Made by a program: the position numbers and the translations under genes. Positions 62,613 to 64,000 of a DNA stretch of 64,000 bases are shown piece after piece; position 1 is the stretch's first letter, and each line of letters begins with the position of its first letter. The notes below the pieces were generated by a model. That model was not told where the DNA came from and made no database searches. It saw only the letters and a list, made by a program, of their open reading frames with translations. The DNA is from CAVZTA01 sp963778025 (lineage in GTDB: Bacteria > Chloroflexota > Limnocylindria > Limnocylindrales > CSP1-4): contig CAVZTA010000005.1 of NCBI GenBank assembly GCA_963778025.1, positions 124,001-188,000 on the forward strand. Reading direction: 5' to 3'.

Positions 62613-64000
62613 AGCGTCCCGTCCCGACCGCCGTGACGACGCGTCCCATGGTCCTGGACCCAGGCTGGCGATCTGCCGACGAGCCGCCGACCATCGGGGC
62701 CGCCGCGGCCCGGCCGCCGAGGACGATGTAGCGAAGCTGTCCCTGGGCGACGTAGGCCTCGAGCTGGTCGACGGTGAGCGCGTCGTCGCCACCGCTGAAC
62801 CCGCCCGTGGCCATCACCGGGATGCCGGTGCCCAGCTGCAGGTCCGCCGCCTCGCCCGCGCTGGTCACCGCGACGAGCCAGGTCTCGCGAGCCGTGGTTC
62901 GCGACGAGGTAGTCGACGAGCGACGGATCGAGCGCCCCGCGCCCGGCGGCGTACGCGCCCGGGGACGCCACGACCCGGGTGGCCGGCCGCTGCCCGAGAA
63001 GCCGGGCGGAGGCCCCCGGATGCGCCCCGCGGACCGTCGAACGCCGGTGCGGCGCTGCCGGGTCCGCCCGGAACCGTGCCCCGCACCCTCGGATCGCGGC
63101 CCGGCGGACGGATCGCCGCCCGAGTAGCGCGGTCGCATCGTGTCGACGGCGTACGCCGCGGGCGCCGCGAGCAGCAGCGCGACGGCCGCGACCGCGGGCA
63201 CGAGCGCGACCCGCGAGCGGGACGATCCGGCGAGGCAGCGCGAGCGCGGCCGCGACGATGACGCCGCCCAGCAGGATCGCGGCGCCGAGACCCGGGACGA
63301 AGCCCGGCGTCCGCCGGAGGAGCAGCCAGGCCACGACCGCGGAGCCAGCGACGGCCGCGCCGAGGAGGACGCCACCGGCCGCGAACGCGCTCGCGCAGCC
63401 GCCACAGCTCGACCAGCCCACCGCCGACCAGGGCTCCGATCGCCGGTGCCATCGCGACCACGTAGTACGTGTGGATGATCCCGGACATGAAGCTGAACAC
63501 GACGGCGTGGACGATGAGCCAGCCGCCCCACAGCAGGTAGGCGGCACGGGCGGCGTCCGTGCGCGGCGCCCGGCGACGAGCCCAGAGCCCGATGCCCAGC
63601 CCCGCGAACGCGAGCGGCAGGAGCCACGCGATCTGGCCGCCGAACTCGGCGTTGAACAGCCGCAGGACCCCGGGCACGCCGGAGAAGCCGCCGCCCGGCC
63701 CACCACCCGTCCGCCGGCCCGGCCCTCCGCCCCCGAAGATCCGACCGAGTCCGTCGTAGCCCAGGAGGAGCGCGACGACGGAGTTCGTGCCGCTGCCACC
63801 GATGTACGGCCGCGCCGTCGACGGGCAGCAGCTCCATGAGGGCGATCCACCAGCCGCTCGCGAGCGCGACGGACAGCGCGGCGATCGCCAGACCGGCGAT
63901 CCGGCGCCGGACCGACCCCGACCGCCGCGACCGCGTACGTCGAGCGCGAACGCCGGCAGCACGAGGTACGCCTGGAGGTACTTGGTGAGGAACGCGAACC
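62579..64000 (-). pseudogene. GT39/ArnT-like membrane glycosyltransferase, C-terminal part, several frameshifts, runs off the window
   Basis: Only the C-terminal part lies here; the 5' end is beyond 64000. Recognisable pieces: LLWGGWLIVHAVVFSFMSGI and IHTYYVVAMAPAIGALVGGG (membrane helices with the conserved H-x-Y-Y), VPAVAAVALLLAAPAAYAVD, a Gly/Ser-rich loop, then TWLVAVTSAGEAADLQLGTG, IPVMATGGFSGGDDALTVDQ and LEAYVAQGQLRYIVLGG. This is the layout of GT39 mannosyltransferase-like proteins that use polyprenyl-phosphate sugars. At least five frame changes (near 63800-63960, 63390, 63220, 62890, 62640) prevent a single reading; the density resembles that of the permease at 8.6-10.2 kb. Confidence 0.7.

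Noticed and set aside
1..64000. tRNA, rRNA, CRISPR arrays, insertion sequences
   Set aside because: Intergenic spaces were read for cloverleaf 3' ends with GTTCRANYC arms, regular direct repeats of 28-37 bp and transposase motifs; none was found by eye.

Overview
The window is very GC-rich (roughly 70%) and gene-dense. It uses GTG and TTG starts freely and has many ATGA, GTGA, TGATG and TTGA start/stop overlaps. It carries two different aerobic CO-dehydrogenase-type molybdo-flavo-iron-sulfur operons, ECF sigma factors with a coupled beta-propeller protein, and a PPOX-fold and a DUF385-type gene that suggest F420 use. Together these point to an uncultured aerobic soil or freshwater bacterium, most likely Chloroflexota (Limnocylindria/Ellin6529-like); the phylum is inference. 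About fifteen genes are interrupted by single-base shifts in otherwise well-conserved frames, which fits an assembly with residual indel errors better than real gene decay. Coordinates of those genes are given as if the shift were repaired.

Layout. 0-6 kb: 3' end of a class III aminotransferase, two unknown genes and a GNAT; then, convergent, a three-gene coupled unit (FAD/GcvT dehydrogenase, inositol-monophosphatase family, VOC). 6-15 kb: secreted serine protease, small-molecule kinase, a badly disrupted amino-acid permease, a methyltransferase, aromatic/aspartate aminotransferase, class II FBP aldolase and a DUF2269-like membrane protein. 15-20 kb: VWA protein, MoxR/BchI-like AAA+ ATPase and a P-loop protein. 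20-23.5 kb: PAP2 phosphatase and diacylglycerol-kinase-like lipid kinase (coupled), GNAT, DUF192 lipoprotein. 23.5-24.3 kb: a 0.8-kb regulatory region. 24.3-28.9 kb: ABC ATPase, two tandem paralogous small basic proteins, ABC-2 permease, RsgA, a 24-codon ORF and a double GNAT. 29-32.4 kb: PEBP lipoprotein, MBL hydrolase, ECF sigma factor with membrane PD40 partner.

32.4-45.9 kb (minus strand) is a form I CO dehydrogenase locus: MoxR/CoxD, an S41 protease, VWA/CoxE, XdhC/CoxF-like, MocA-like cytidylyltransferase, a membrane protein, a methyltransferase, then coxM-coxS-coxL, an XdhC-YHS fusion, CoxG and a PPOX-fold protein. CoxL has the form I AYRCSFR loop. 45.9-50.8 kb holds two tandem STAND NTPases with long helical repeats. 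51-55.8 kb is a form II locus in S-L-M order (CoxL loop AYRGAGR) followed by a molybdopterin-binding-domain protein. 56-64 kb: DUF385-type protein, MetE-like protein, two-component system, ECF sigma factor, rhomboid protease, SRAP protein and the 3' part of a disrupted GT39-like glycosyltransferase.

The part most worth following up is 23.6-26.6 kb. Four copies of ATGCA-N5-TGCAT spaced 51, 30 and 51 bp lie upstream of a TTGACA/TAGGCT promoter. A leader follows with two near-identical 13-bp hairpins, the first a textbook terminator, and then an ABC cassette in which two homologous small cationic proteins sit between ATPase and permease. I saw no rRNA, tRNA, CRISPR array, transposase or replication origin.
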